Counted from the stretch's first letter, positions 37,920 through 47,118 are shown. The stretch: DNA of 64,000 nucleotides from Deltaproteobacteria bacterium (GCA_016709225.1 JADJEE010000002.1:1302001-1366000), one strand, 5' to 3'. Translations and numbers: made by a program. Notes: generated from the letters alone by a model not told the origin.

Positions 37920-38546
37920 TCACGACGGCTCGCCGGTGCGGCCGAGGTACCACCGCAGCTCGCGGGCCCACCGCGCGAGGTCGTCCACCGTGACCACCGC
38001 GGTGTTGCCCGCACGCTCCTGCAGCGCCTCGACCAGCGCCTGCTTGGCCCGTCGCATGCGACTCTTCACGGTGCCGAGCGGCAGCTCGAGCACGACCGCG
38101 ACCTCGGGCAGCGGCAAGTCCTCCCAGTAGTGCAGCTCGAGCGGCAGCTGCAGATCGAGCGGAAGCTGCCGCAGCGCGGCCAGGAGCCATCGCTGGGTCT
38201 GTCTTCGCGCTGCGACCTGGCTCGGCGAGGTGAGTGCCGCGGCATCGAAGAGCTCGAGCGCACGGTCGCGGCGTTGCTCGCGATCCTGCTCGCGATACTC
38301 GGCGACCAACACGCGATGGGCGATGCCCAGCAGGTACGCGCGAAACGGCAGCTCGGCGGGCACACGCTCGCGCGACTCGACGCAGGCCAGCATCGTGCGC
38401 TGGATGAGATCGGCGGCACGGGTGGGCACGCGCGCCGCGAACAAGCGACACAGGCTGGGGAAGTGCAGCTGCAGCAGTCGATCGCCGGCCCTCGCGTCGC
38501 CACCGCGCCAGGCCTCGAGCAGCGCCCGCGACTCATGGTCGCTCAC
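37920..38546 (-). CDS. ECF-type RNA polymerase sigma factor
   Basis: 208 aa from a GTG at 38546. Region 2 includes LIQRTMLACVESRERVPAELPFRAYLLGIAHRVLVAEYREQ; region 4 is PLELHYWEDLPLPEVAVVLELPLGTVKSRMRRAKQAL, the usual helix-turn-helix for the -35 element. A short C-terminal extension follows. No anti-sigma gene is adjacent; instead the GTG start overlaps the TGA stop of a Ser/Thr kinase (GTGA), so the kinase probably controls the sigma factor, as in known STK-associated ECF groups of Myxococcota and Planctomycetes. Confidence 0.93.
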   Translation of the reverse strand: MSDHESRALLEAWRGGDARAGDRLLQLHFPSLCRLFAARVPTRAADLIQRTMLACVESRERVPAELPFRAYLLGIAHRVLVAEYREQDREQRRDRALELFDAAALTSPSQVAARRQTQRWLLAALRQLPLDLQLPLELHYWEDLPLPEVAVVLELPLGTVKSRMRRAKQALVEALQERAGNTAVVTVDDLARWARELRWYLGRTGEPS

Positions 38547-41455
38547 GGTGGCACACCCCCCACGGCCGCGAGGTCGGCCTCGATCGCCGCCGACTCGGCA
38601 TCGTCGACACCTTCGGTGCGCTTGATCGCGGCGGCACGGGTGAGCTCGACGCGCGCACCGGCGAGATCGCCCTGCGCGCGGGCGAGCAGCCCGAGATCGT
38701 GGTGGACTCCGGCCAGCCGCGGGTGCTCGGCACCGAGCCGCCGCTCCAGCAGGGCCAGCGCCGTCGCGAGCTCGCGCGTCGCAGCGACGTGGTCGCCGAG
38801 CTCGCGATCGCTGATGCCGAGGCTGTGCCACGCAACCCCGGCCGCGATCGAGTCGGCGCCGAGTTGCGCTTCGATCGTCGCGACCGCCCGACGCGCGACC
38901 TCGCGGGCGAGCTCGTGCTCGTCGAGGTGTCGCAGCACGTTGGCGTAGTCGATGAGCAGGATGCCGTGGTTGGGCCGCACCGTGCCGGGTCGCTCGTGGA
39001 TCGCGACCACGGGATCGAGCAACGCGCGTGCGGCCGCGGGGTCGCCGGCCTCGTCGAGCGCGCTGGCGAGGTTGATGACGGTGTCGAGGGTCTCGTCGTG
39101 CTCTTCGCCGAGCAGCTCGCGACGCAGCGACAGCGCCTGCCGCAGCTCCACGATCGCCGCCGCGGCGTCGCCACCGGCCAGCAGGATCGAGCCCAGGGTG
39201 TAGTGCGCGAGCGCGACGTCGGGGTGGTGCTCGCCCAGGGCATCGCGCCAGATCGCCAACGCCTCGCGACAGGTGGCCTCGGCGCGCGCGCGTTGCCCCG
39301 ATGCCAGCAACGCGGTCGCGAGGTTGTGCAGGGTGATCGCGAGGTCGGGATGACGATCGCCCAGCCGAGGTCGCTTGTGAGCGACCACCGCCTCGTAGGC
39401 GTCGATCGCCGCCGCATGATCACCCAGGTGCGTCCACGCGCCAGCGAGGTTGTCGCGCGCGCGCATCGACGCCAGGGTCTCGGGACCACCCTCGGCGAGC
39501 TGCAGCTCGAGATCGACGCGATAGTGTTCGGCCGCCCTCGCCCACTGACCACGCGCACCGGCGAGGTGCCCGAGCTGTCGCTCGACCTCGGCGCGCAGCC
39601 GCGTGGCTTCGCCGGCGCGGGCCAGCGCGGCCCAGGCCTGCCGCGCCCAGTGATCGGCCAGCTCGAGCTGCCCGCGATGCAAGCCCGTGACCCCCACCGA
39701 CAGCGCCGCCGCATGGACCGCCGCCGCGCGCTCGTCGAGCGCCTGCGCGTGTTCGAAGCTCCACGCGAGCATCTGCTCGGCGTCGGCGTAGCGGCCGTCG
39801 CGGTCGAGCGCACGCGCGATCGAGATCCCCGCCCACACCCGCGACGCACCGGTGTCGGCGCCACTTCGGATCGCGAGCATGGTCGGTGCAGCCGCGGCCG
39901 CCTGCTCGGCGGCCTCGCGCACGCGCCCGGTCGCGAGCAGGGCTTCGATCTCGATCATCTGCGGATCGACGCCGTCGGGCACCGTCCAGCGGCGGGCCGC
40001 GCCGCAGTCGTCGGGGTCGACCAGTTGCTCGACGGCATCGACCGCACCGAACGCCGCCTCGGCGCCGCCGTCCCGCCAGTGATGCACGAGTGCGACGCCA
40101 CCGGCGCGGGCCCGCTCGAGGCACGCGACACTCGCAGCGTCGCGCTGCACTTCGCACGCTTGCGTGCGCGCGCGGGCCCACGCGGCACCGAGCGCGCTCA
40201 TGCGATCGTCGAGCGCCGCCATCGCCCCCACGGCGACCCCCGGTGCGTCGCGGGCAAACACGCGGGCGACGGCCTCGCGGGCCTCGCCGTTCCACACCTG
40301 CGACCAGCCGGGATCGTCGGAGGCACACGCGCTCGGCGTCGGCGGACCCCGCATGGCCACGCCCACCTGCACCGTCAGCGCGACGCCGCCGAGCACGAGC
40401 GCGACGGCGCGTGCACGCGGGCCCCGAGCCGCACGACGGCTCGCAGACTCGAGCGCGGCCAGCAACGTGGACATGTCGGGCCAGCGATCCGACGGCGCCG
40501 GGGCGAGGCCACGCTCGATCACCCGCACCAGTCGCGCCGAGACCCCGGCTCGCCGCGGTAGCACCGGCGGCATGCGCTTGAGCGCCACGAGCTCGTCCAT
40601 CGTCGTGAAGCGCGGGCGCCCCCACAGCGCCACCCGCAGCGCGAAGCAGAACGCGTACTGATCGGCGCGTGGATCGAGCACCGCACCGGCGTGCTGCTCG
40701 GGCGCCATGAACATGGGCGTGCCCAGCACCACGCCCTGTTCGGTCTCGACCCAAGGTGCGCTCGCGACCGCGTGGGGCGATGGCGGCACCAGGCTGTCGT
40801 CGGTGCCGCCGCGGGGCAACGTGAGCCCGAAGTCGGCCACGCGGATACGACCATCGCGACCGACCAGCACGTTGTGGGGCTTGAAGTCGCGGTGCAAGAG
40901 TCCCTGGGCGTGGGCGGCCGCGAGCCCGCGACCAGCGGCCACGAACGCCGCCACGATCTCGGCTGGCGCACGCGGGGTCGCGAGCCAGCTCGCGAGGTCC
41001 TCGCCCTCGACCAGCTCCATGACGAGGTACACGCCGCGGGTGGCGATGCGGCCCTCGGCGATCCACGGCAGCGGACCGTCGAAGCGACCGACGTCGTAGA
41101 CCGCGACGACGTTGGGATGGGCGAGCCGCGCGAGCGCTTGGGCCTCGCGGAGCAGCCGTTGGTCGCCACCCGCAGAGTCCCGAGCGCCGCGATCGGCACG
41201 CACGAGCTTGATCGCGACCTCGCGTGCCAGCTGCGGATCGCGGCCGCGCAGCACCACGCCCGCGCCACCCGAGCCGAGCGCGGCGGTGACCTCGTAGCGA
41301 CCGAAGCGGATCTGCGACACGCCGCCGCCGAAGAGCCGCGCCCGCACCTCGTCGAGCAGCGCCGCCTGACCGGGCATCGTCGAGGTGCCAGGACCCCCTG
41401 CGAGCGCCGCGTCGAGCAGCTGCTCGGCCCACGCGACGGTGGCCGTGGAATCCAC
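38543..41455 (-). CDS. Ser/Thr protein kinase with transmembrane helix and TPR sensor region
   Basis: 970 aa from a GTG at 41455. Active kinase motifs are a Gly-rich loop (LGSGGAGVV), K83 in EVAIKLV, D190 in LLHRDFKPHNV and D208 in VADFGL. A transmembrane helix near residues 345-365 (VALVLGGVALTVQVGVAM) precedes a long region made largely of TPR-like helical pairs (for example LHNLATALLASGQRARAEA and VINLASALDEAGDPAAARA) to the C-terminus. The TPR region probably faces the periplasm and senses or binds partners. Overlaps the downstream ECF sigma gene by 4 nt. Confidence 0.93.
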   Translation of the reverse strand: MDSTATVAWAEQLLDAALAGGPGTSTMPGQAALLDEVRARLFGGGVSQIRFGRYEVTAALGSGGAGVVLRGRDPQLAREVAIKLVRADRGARDSAGGDQRLLREAQALARLAHPNVVAVYDVGRFDGPLPWIAEGRIATRGVYLVMELVEGEDLASWLATPRAPAEIVAAFVAAGRGLAAAHAQGLLHRDFKPHNVLVGRDGRIRVADFGLTLPRGGTDDSLVPPSPHAVASAPWVETEQGVVLGTPMFMAPEQHAGAVLDPRADQYAFCFALRVALWGRPRFTTMDELVALKRMPPVLPRRAGVSARLVRVIERGLAPAPSDRWPDMSTLLAALESASRRAARGPRARAVALVLGGVALTVQVGVAMRGPPTPSACASDDPGWSQVWNGEAREAVARVFARDAPGVAVGAMAALDDRMSALGAAWARARTQACEVQRDAASVACLERARAGGVALVHHWRDGGAEAAFGAVDAVEQLVDPDDCGAARRWTVPDGVDPQMIEIEALLATGRVREAAEQAAAAAPTMLAIRSGADTGASRVWAGISIARALDRDGRYADAEQMLAWSFEHAQALDERAAAVHAAALSVGVTGLHRGQLELADHWARQAWAALARAGEATRLRAEVERQLGHLAGARGQWARAAEHYRVDLELQLAEGGPETLASMRARDNLAGAWTHLGDHAAAIDAYEAVVAHKRPRLGDRHPDLAITLHNLATALLASGQRARAEATCREALAIWRDALGEHHPDVALAHYTLGSILLAGGDAAAAIVELRQALSLRRELLGEEHDETLDTVINLASALDEAGDPAAARALLDPVVAIHERPGTVRPNHGILLIDYANVLRHLDEHELAREVARRAVATIEAQLGADSIAAGVAWHSLGISDRELGDHVAATRELATALALLERRLGAEHPRLAGVHHDLGLLARAQGDLAGARVELTRAAAIKRTEGVDDAESAAIEADLAAVGGVPP

Positions 41456-41461
41456 GACCCC

Positions 41462-41470
41462 ACGCTACCG
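41462..41470 (-). promoter_or_regulatory. -10-like element CGGTAGCGT upstream of the kinase gene
   Basis: The TAGCGT hexamer ends 7 nt before the GTG start of the kinase, in the same geometry as the TGNTANNNT elements on the plus strand but with C in place of the T of the TG dinucleotide. Confidence 0.4.
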
Positions 41471-41657
41471 AACTCTGCCGCGCCGCGCTCGCGCGGCGGC
41501 CGTGGCCGGGCCCCTAGCCGCGCGCGCGCGCGCCGGCGAGTGCGATCTCGTGGCGGTGCTGGGGGCGGTTCTGCGGGCGGGCGACGGCGAATCGGGAAAA
41601 TTCGCGAGCCCGTGATCCGCGAGCCGCCGCGCGCCAATTGCCGCGCGAGGACCGACC

Positions 41658-42956
41658 ATGCCGACACCCCAGACCGCGCGTTCGCGCTTCGCCGCCGACA
41701 CTCGATCGCCGTGCGCCCTCGCCCTGCTGCTGCTGGCGAGCCCCGCGCTCGGCTGCACCGGCGAACCCCCTCGTCCGCAAGGCGGCGGCGACGACGGCAT
41801 CGTCGGGGTCGACGGCGGCGACAGCACCACCCTCGAGGCCGACCCGACCACCGGCAACGCGGCCAAGCTCGACCTCGGCGCGCCAACCGATCTGCCGCTG
41901 CCCGATGGAGAGGACTGCGCGGCCACGAGCGTCGGCGCATCGCTGCGGCTGCGGCCGATCGACGTGATCCTGGTGGTCGACACCAGCTCGTCGATGCAGC
42001 CGGTGAGCAACGCGGTCGAGCTGACGCTCGGCACCTCGCTCACGCAGAAGCTCGCCGACAGCGGGCTCGACTATCGCGTGATCGCGATCGCAGGTTACGG
42101 CGCCGGGGCGGGCCTGTGCCTGCCGTCACCGCTCGGTCAAGACGGCTGCGACCCACCTGGTCCGCTCGCACCGGTGGGGCCGCTGCTCTACCAGTACTCG
42201 ATCGGGCTCGGCTCGGGTTCGTTCCTCGAGGCGATCCTCGGCACCTACGCCGCGCCGCCGTCGGCGGCCCAGTCGGGGCTCTACGCCGTACCCCCGATGG
42301 GTTGGGGCGAGTGGGCGCGCCCCGACGCGCTCAAGGTCTTCATCGGCATCACCGACGCCGCGTCGATGTCGAACTCGATCGCCGGCGGCACCGCCTTCGA
42401 TGCCGACCTGCTCGCGCTCGCCCCCGAGCAGTTCGGCACCCCCGAGGCCCGCAACTACATCTTCCACACCATCGCAGGGCTCGCGCAGAACAACCCCGCC
42501 GAGCTGCCGTGGCCGCCCGACGCACCCATCATCAACAGCGATTGCGTCGGCTTCAGCGGCAAGGAGCCCGGGCAACCCATGCAGCAGGTCAGCGTGCTGA
42601 CCGGTGGCCTGCGCTTCCCGCTGTGCGAGTACGACGCCTTCGATGCCGTGTTCGATGCGGTCGCCACCGGCGTGGTCGAGACCGTGCCGGCGTCGTGCGA
42701 CATCGCGGTGCCCGTGCCCTCCGACGGCGGCACCATCGACCCCGACACCATCGAGCTCGACTACCACGCCGGCGACGGCCAGACCCACGTCCATCACCAG
42801 GTGCCCGACGAAGCGGCGTGCGACGGCGAGGCCTTCTGGCTCGACGGCGACACCATTCACCTGTGCCCGTCGGCATGCGCGACGGTGCAGGCCGATGACG
42901 CCGCCGAGGTCGAGGTCCGCTTCGGCTGCGACGTCGGCTACGACCCGAACGGCTGA
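41658..42956 (+). CDS. VWA-domain lipoprotein
   Basis: 432 aa. The signal peptide and lipobox end at PALGCTG; the Asp/Gly/Thr linker ends in AAKLDLGAPTDL. A von Willebrand A-like domain starts IDVILVVDTSSSMQ (MIDAS) and includes LKVFIGITDAASM. A C-terminal part has several cysteines. It is divergent from the STK gene. It differs in sequence from the pair at 13590 and 21666 but has the same layout and the same KLDL boundary motif. Surface-anchored, function unknown. Confidence 0.87.
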   Translation: MPTPQTARSRFAADTRSPCALALLLLASPALGCTGEPPRPQGGGDDGIVGVDGGDSTTLEADPTTGNAAKLDLGAPTDLPLPDGEDCAATSVGASLRLRPIDVILVVDTSSSMQPVSNAVELTLGTSLTQKLADSGLDYRVIAIAGYGAGAGLCLPSPLGQDGCDPPGPLAPVGPLLYQYSIGLGSGSFLEAILGTYAAPPSAAQSGLYAVPPMGWGEWARPDALKVFIGITDAASMSNSIAGGTAFDADLLALAPEQFGTPEARNYIFHTIAGLAQNNPAELPWPPDAPIINSDCVGFSGKEPGQPMQQVSVLTGGLRFPLCEYDAFDAVFDAVATGVVETVPASCDIAVPVPSDGGTIDPDTIELDYHAGDGQTHVHHQVPDEAACDGEAFWLDGDTIHLCPSACATVQADDAAEVEVRFGCDVGYDPNG

Positions 42957-43066
42957 CGCGTGCGCGTGCGTGGGGTCGGAGTTCCGCGAACCCGCGTGGT
43001 GGCGGCGACGGCACGCCGTCGCCCGCTGCATCGCGCACAGTCCGGCACGCGTGGGCTCGGGCCGGG

Positions 43067-43075
43067 TGCTACACT
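43067..43075 (+). promoter_or_regulatory. Extended -10 element TGCTACACT upstream of a small lipoprotein gene
   Basis: Matches TGNTANNNT; its last T is 7 nt before the ATG at 43082, so the first transcribed base would be close to the A of the start codon. Confidence 0.6.
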
Positions 43076-43081
43076 GGCAGT

Positions 43082-43678
43082 ATGGTTCGGTGGATGTGGT
43101 GGTGGATCCTGGGTCCGGTCGTGGCGTGTGGTCCGACGGCAGCGAGCACAGCGGGCGATGGCTCGGGCGACGGCGGTGCATCGAGCACGACGACGGAGCG
43201 GTCGGACACCTCGACCGACGAGGGGGACAGCACCACCGCAGCGCCGGTGCCGTGCACGTCGGAGGCACTCGACGACCTGGACCTCGTGCGGACCGCGGGC
43301 ATGTCGGAGGTCGCGGGCGCACTCGAGGTCGTGCTCGCGAACAGTCCATCGCACGAGTGCGGCGGACTCGCCTGCGACGATGGCTGGCAAGTGCGCGTCC
43401 GCGTCGACCCGGCCGCGAGTGGCCCGCAGGCGTTGGGGACGATCGTCTGGGCACGCTCGACCGTGCAGTCCTCGGACTGCCAAGGCCCCGGGGAGGCGGA
43501 GCCGTGCGAATGCCCCGAGCCCCTGGACCACGACAGCGGCTGGACCGGAACGGTCGAGATCGTCGCCCAGGACGACGCGTGCATGCAGCTGCGCTTCGTC
43601 GACACCAACGTGTTGGGCCACGTCAACGAGCCCAGCCCACCGACGACGTTCGGCGCGGTCGCGAGTCGCTGCAACTGA
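43082..43678 (+). CDS. Small lipoprotein with Cys-rich domain
   Basis: 198 aa. A very short Trp-rich signal (MVRWMWWWILGPVVAC) ends in a lipobox cysteine near residue 16, followed by a Ser/Thr/Asp/Gly linker of about 40 residues. The globular part has eight or more cysteines (CGGLACDDGW, DCQGPG, CECPEP, ACMQL) and ends in CN. Export and disulfide bonding are likely. No family recognised. No Shine-Dalgarno sequence precedes the ATG, in agreement with the adjacent -10 element. Confidence 0.82.
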   Translation: MVRWMWWWILGPVVACGPTAASTAGDGSGDGGASSTTTERSDTSTDEGDSTTAAPVPCTSEALDDLDLVRTAGMSEVAGALEVVLANSPSHECGGLACDDGWQVRVRVDPAASGPQALGTIVWARSTVQSSDCQGPGEAEPCECPEPLDHDSGWTGTVEIVAQDDACMQLRFVDTNVLGHVNEPSPPTTFGAVASRCN

Positions 43679-43727
43679 CGCGAGCGGCACGGCGCGTCGT
43701 GGGACCTCGTCCGCGACCGTGCTTCGG

Positions 43728-43800
<73 letters not shown>

Positions 43801-43871
43801 GGGTCGCTCTCGGGCACCTACGGCACCCGGGGGTCACGTAGGTACGCGATCTCCCCGGCGGCCGTCAAGCC

Positions 43872-44582
43872 TCAACCGATGGCCGCACCGCTGTCGCCCT
43901 GGGCGACGCGGATTGTGTTCTGCACCGCTTCCATGAAGGCGCCGCGGGCGAGGGGATGTTCGTCGAGCAGCTGGCCGAGGCCGTCGGCCAGCAGCGGCAG
44001 CGTGTAGGCCGACGGGTTGCAGCACAGCAGCCACTCGCGCAGCTGTTCGCGCACCACGCTCTCGGCCCGCACGGCGTCGTGGCCGGTGCGCACGTACTGC
44101 TCGGCGAACTGATCGCGGATGCGGGCGAGCACGGGCGCGAGATCACCGGACATGATGCGCGAGATCTCGTCCTCGGTCTCCTGCGACATCGGCGAGTCGA
44201 AGGCGCCGCTGGTGTGGGCCGAGAGCAGCTCGCGCAGTGCGTCCGTCTGCACGCCGACCAGCGCACGCACCGGCGCGACCGCGGTGTCGCGCTCGAGCAG
44301 CGCGACCACCGTCGCGTCCTCGGTCAGCGGGATGACCATCATGCGCGCGGGGCCGAAGTTGATCAGGAGCTCGCGCAGCGGCACGCCGACCGTCTCGGAC
44401 GCCACGGTCATGCGTCGCACGGTCTTGGCGACGTCGTTGGCGATGGCGGCCGGCAGACCGCTGCGTGCCCCCGCCGCCATCGCGCCGTCCGAGGTCGCGA
44501 TGAGGGCCCCGCGCACGCCTTGGATCGCGCCCAGCTCTTCGAGCAGATCGAGCAACTGCTCGCGGGTACCGCCTCCGCTCAT
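43872..44582 (-). CDS. Roadblock/LC7-domain protein
   Basis: 236 aa. The N-terminal ~115 residues have the Roadblock/LC7 pattern (LGAIQGVRGALIATSDGAMAA, then ARMMVIPLTEDATVVALLERD), as in MglB-like partners of small GTPases. A helical C-terminal domain of about 100 residues ends in ARGAFMEAVQNTIRVAQ. Its ATG overlaps the TGA of the upstream response-regulator gene, which itself ends in a Roadblock-like domain, so the two probably form a complex. tRNA-Phe lies downstream on the same strand. Confidence 0.85.
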   Translation of the reverse strand: MSGGGTREQLLDLLEELGAIQGVRGALIATSDGAMAAGARSGLPAAIANDVAKTVRRMTVASETVGVPLRELLINFGPARMMVIPLTEDATVVALLERDTAVAPVRALVGVQTDALRELLSAHTSGAFDSPMSQETEDEISRIMSGDLAPVLARIRDQFAEQYVRTGHDAVRAESVVREQLREWLLCCNPSAYTLPLLADGLGQLLDEHPLARGAFMEAVQNTIRVAQGDSGAAIG

Positions 44583-45970
44583 TCGACCCCCATCACGGCG
44601 TCACGCACCGCCTCGGGATCGGCCCCCGGCGCCACCGACAGCACGGCCGAGGCCGCGCCCATGCTGACCATCACCATCTGCTGCCCGTTGACCGAGCGCG
44701 CGACGACGCCGTCGAACACGTTGAAGCCGAGGGTTCGCGCGATGCGTGCTGCGCCGCGCATGTAGAAGCCTGCGAGCGTGACCAGCGAGCTGTTGGTGCG
44801 CATGTCCTCGGCGAGCACCTTGCCCGTGCTCGAGATGATCGCCACGCCGTTGATGCCTTCGAACTGCCAGAATTGGTCGAGCATCCCGCTGCGCGTGTCG
44901 GGATCGTCGAAGATCGCGTGACCGGCCGCGGTGCTGAGCGCCGCCGAGTCGTCGGAGCCGACCATCGACGACTCGCCGAACGGCACCGGCTCGGGCTTGC
45001 TCGTCGCCGAACGCAGCTTGGCGATGGGGTGGGTGGACTCGTCGAGTCCGACGCGCCCGACCACCTGCGGCACCGCGGGCTCCTCGGCGGGCACCGACGG
45101 CACGACGGGAGGCCCAGGGTCATTGGCGAACGGATCTTCGAGGTCGATGACGTCGCCCAGGTCGCTCAGGTCGTTCAGATCCTCGAACGAGACCTCGTCG
45201 GCGGGCACGACCTCCTCGATCACCGCGGCCGGCTGCGGCGTCGGCTCGGGTGCCAGCTCGTGCGGCACGGCGGTGCCCTCGCCCTTGCCCGCGCCGATCA
45301 TCCCGAGCGTGCCCTCGTCGGCCTGTCGCGCGGCTTCCATGAGCAAGTGCGTGCTCGAGCGCGTCACCGTGTGCAGCGGCGCGCGACGGTTGAACAGCTC
45401 GCGGAAGGTGCCGCGGTTGACGGCGAGCAGCATGTAGAAGGCGGTCTCACCGCGATATTGGTCGTACTCGCAGTGCACGATGTCGCCGTGCTCGAACCAG
45501 ATGAGCCCGCGGCCCTTGGGGGTGTGGACCTCGACCAGCTTGTCGCGACCCGACAGCGCGATCATCTGCACGTAGTCGAAGAACTCCAGCTCGACCGCGT
45601 TGCCGTAGAAGCCGCGACGTGGCCCGCTCTCCTCGAGCGCAGCAATCACCGCCTCGGTGTCGATGGGCTTGTCGAAGATGCGGATGTCGCCGGAGGCGCC
45701 GTAGAGCTCGCGCATCTCCGGCGTCAGCACCGACGATGCGATGAACGCCTTGGTCGACGGCGTGTAGCTTCCGATCCACTGCAGGATCTGAGTGCCGTCG
45801 GCGCCCGCGATGCGCACGTCGGTGATCACCGCGTCGAACGGCTCGCTGCGTAGACGATCGATCGCATGACGAACGCTCGTCGCCGAGCCGGTCTCCATGC
45901 CGGCCTTGCGCAGCGCCCGTTCCAGCGGGAAGCGAACGTTCACGTCGTCGTCGACGACGAGAACTCGCAT
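44579..45970 (-). CDS. Response regulator with DUF4388-like and Roadblock-like domains
   Basis: 463 aa from MRVLVVDDD, preceded by GAAGG. The receiver domain (1-115) has acidic D7-D9, phospho-acceptor D51 (VITDVRI) and K101 (FDKPID). Residues about 120-235 (GNAVELEFFDYVQMIALSGRDKLVEV, GLIWFEHGDIVHCEY) match the DUF4388/PATAN pattern. An acidic linker precedes a C-terminal Roadblock-like domain (INGVAIISSTGKVLAED, GQQMVMVSMGAASAVLSVAPG). Likely a cytoplasmic scaffold in a signalling or polarity pathway. No histidine kinase is adjacent. ATGA overlap with the following Roadblock gene. Confidence 0.88.
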   Translation of the reverse strand: MRVLVVDDDVNVRFPLERALRKAGMETGSATSVRHAIDRLRSEPFDAVITDVRIAGADGTQILQWIGSYTPSTKAFIASSVLTPEMRELYGASGDIRIFDKPIDTEAVIAALEESGPRRGFYGNAVELEFFDYVQMIALSGRDKLVEVHTPKGRGLIWFEHGDIVHCEYDQYRGETAFYMLLAVNRGTFRELFNRRAPLHTVTRSSTHLLMEAARQADEGTLGMIGAGKGEGTAVPHELAPEPTPQPAAVIEEVVPADEVSFEDLNDLSDLGDVIDLEDPFANDPGPPVVPSVPAEEPAVPQVVGRVGLDESTHPIAKLRSATSKPEPVPFGESSMVGSDDSAALSTAAGHAIFDDPDTRSGMLDQFWQFEGINGVAIISSTGKVLAEDMRTNSSLVTLAGFYMRGAARIARTLGFNVFDGVVARSVNGQQMVMVSMGAASAVLSVAPGADPEAVRDAVMGVE

Positions 45971-46529
45971 CGGCACCTTCGCCGCGGCTCGGGCCGGATC
46001 GGACACGGGGGAGGATGGTATCGGGCGAACCCGCCGCGACCGAAGAAAACCAGGGAGTTCGCAGCTCGCCGCGAGCGCAGGAGATCCCGGTCGCGGCCCC
46101 GCGGTACCCATCCCAGGCCGCCGCGCAGCGGTCCACTCGCCCTCGGGCGGGGGCTCGAGCGCCTGCGCGCAGGGCGATCGATGGCCGAAATCCTGTGTCG
46201 TCTCCGCGCGCCTGGCCGAGATCGGAACCCGGTTTCGCCGCGGTTGCATATGGTCGATCCACCATTAGCGCGTGATCGCGCAATCCATCAAAGGCACGAG
46301 TTGATCGGGTAGTCCGCATCGCGTCCGCGATCGCAGTTCCGGGCCGATGTGCCACGGTCCCATGGTGGATCGGCGCGGGAATGCACGGCGCGTGACAACA
46401 CCCGCATGACTCCGCGCGCGGCCTTTCGGCCAATGTGGGCTTTTTCGCCCATTCTGCGAAAGCACGTCGGGTATTTGTTCTTACAAGAAAAGGCTTTTCC
46501 ACCAGCTCGATTTCACGTACAGTGCGGAC
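45971..46529. other. 559-bp intergenic region between divergent genes, lower GC on its right side
   Basis: No frame in this stretch looks like protein. The first half is GC-rich; from about 46230 to 46529 AT content is clearly higher, with T-runs near 46440. A 12-bp inverted repeat TTCTT-AC-AAGAA lies at 46478-46489, and there is a TACAGT -10 close to the HTH gene. A TACCAT hexamer on the minus strand (46015-46020) may serve the response regulator. A small RNA or complex promoter is possible but not demonstrated. Confidence 0.5.
46515..46523 (+). promoter_or_regulatory. -10-like element ACGTACAGT upstream of the HTH gene
   Basis: TACAGT ends 7 nt before the ATG at 46530, the same spacing as other elements in the window. 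The TTCTT/AAGAA inverted repeat at 46478-46489, about where a -35 or upstream operator would be, may bind a regulator. Confidence 0.45.
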
Positions 46530-46757
46530 ATGGCGATTCTCCTGGAAGACCTCAACCTCCGCAAAGCCGAGAAGATGATGTGTCTGCAAGCCCTCGAGAA
46601 GGGCGGCAGCATCGTCGAGGCCGCGCTCCTGCTGGGCATCACCCGCCACGCGCTCAAGCGCCGCATGATCAAGCACCGCATCGACTGGCCATCCGCGCAG
46701 CAGCGCGAGGCTCGCCCGGCGGAGGTCACGCAGCTGAGCGCACTCGAAGGCGCCTAG
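46530..46757 (+). CDS. Small Fis-type helix-turn-helix protein
   Basis: 75 aa. ALEKGGSIVEAALLLGITRHALKRRMIKHRI is a Fis-family helix-turn-helix of the kind found at the C-terminus of NtrC-type activators, here as a stand-alone protein with only a short leader and tail. Probably a DNA-binding regulator or nucleoid-associated factor. No Shine-Dalgarno sequence is evident, in keeping with the close -10 element. Confidence 0.8.
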   Translation: MAILLEDLNLRKAEKMMCLQALEKGGSIVEAALLLGITRHALKRRMIKHRIDWPSAQQREARPAEVTQLSALEGA

Positions 46758-46848
46758 CGGCGCCAGGTCGAGGGTCCGCTTCGATCGCCGGAGCCTCCGA
46801 GCAAGACCCCCCCGGTCGCCACACCAAAGACGCCGCCGTCCCCATGCC

Positions 46849-47118
46849 CTACTCGGGGGCGGCGTCGTCTTCGTCCTCCGACAGGACCTCCCGCGAGGCC
46901 GCCTCGACTCGCCCGACCAGGGTCGCGACCGCCGCGTGCACGACGGGTTCGACCTCCGGCACCGTCAGGTCGGTGCGAGCCAGCAGCTCCAGCGCGCTGG
47001 TCCAACCTTGGATGAACGCGGCGAGCTGCGCCGGCGCCAGCCCTTCGCTGCGGGAGAGCAGCAGCTCACGGACGAGCAGTGCGAGCGGGTCGAGCGAGCG
47101 CGGCGCGTGGGCAGTCAT
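46849..47118 (-). CDS. Small acidic helical protein, hypothetical
   Basis: 89 aa, predicted all-helical (LDPLALLVRELLLSRSEGLAPAQLAAFIQGW, VEPVVHAAVATLVGRVEAASREVL) with an acidic tail EDEDDAAPE. No family recognised. Codon usage looks typical for the window and the frame has a plausible helical pattern. It is convergent with the HTH gene and divergent from the serine acetyltransferase gene. Could be spurious, but the amphipathic pattern favours a real gene. Confidence 0.6.
   Translation of the reverse strand: MTAHAPRSLDPLALLVRELLLSRSEGLAPAQLAAFIQGWTSALELLARTDLTVPEVEPVVHAAVATLVGRVEAASREVLSEDEDDAAPE

Noticed and set aside
45897..46312. Overlapping plus-strand open frames opposite the response regulator start
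   Set aside because: Arg/Pro-rich low-complexity translations without ribosome-binding sites or domain features.
46829..46866. Hairpin after the HTH gene as a terminator
   Set aside because: A 9-bp stem exists but has a 20-nt loop and one arm lies inside the coding sequence of the convergent 89-aa gene; too weak to call.
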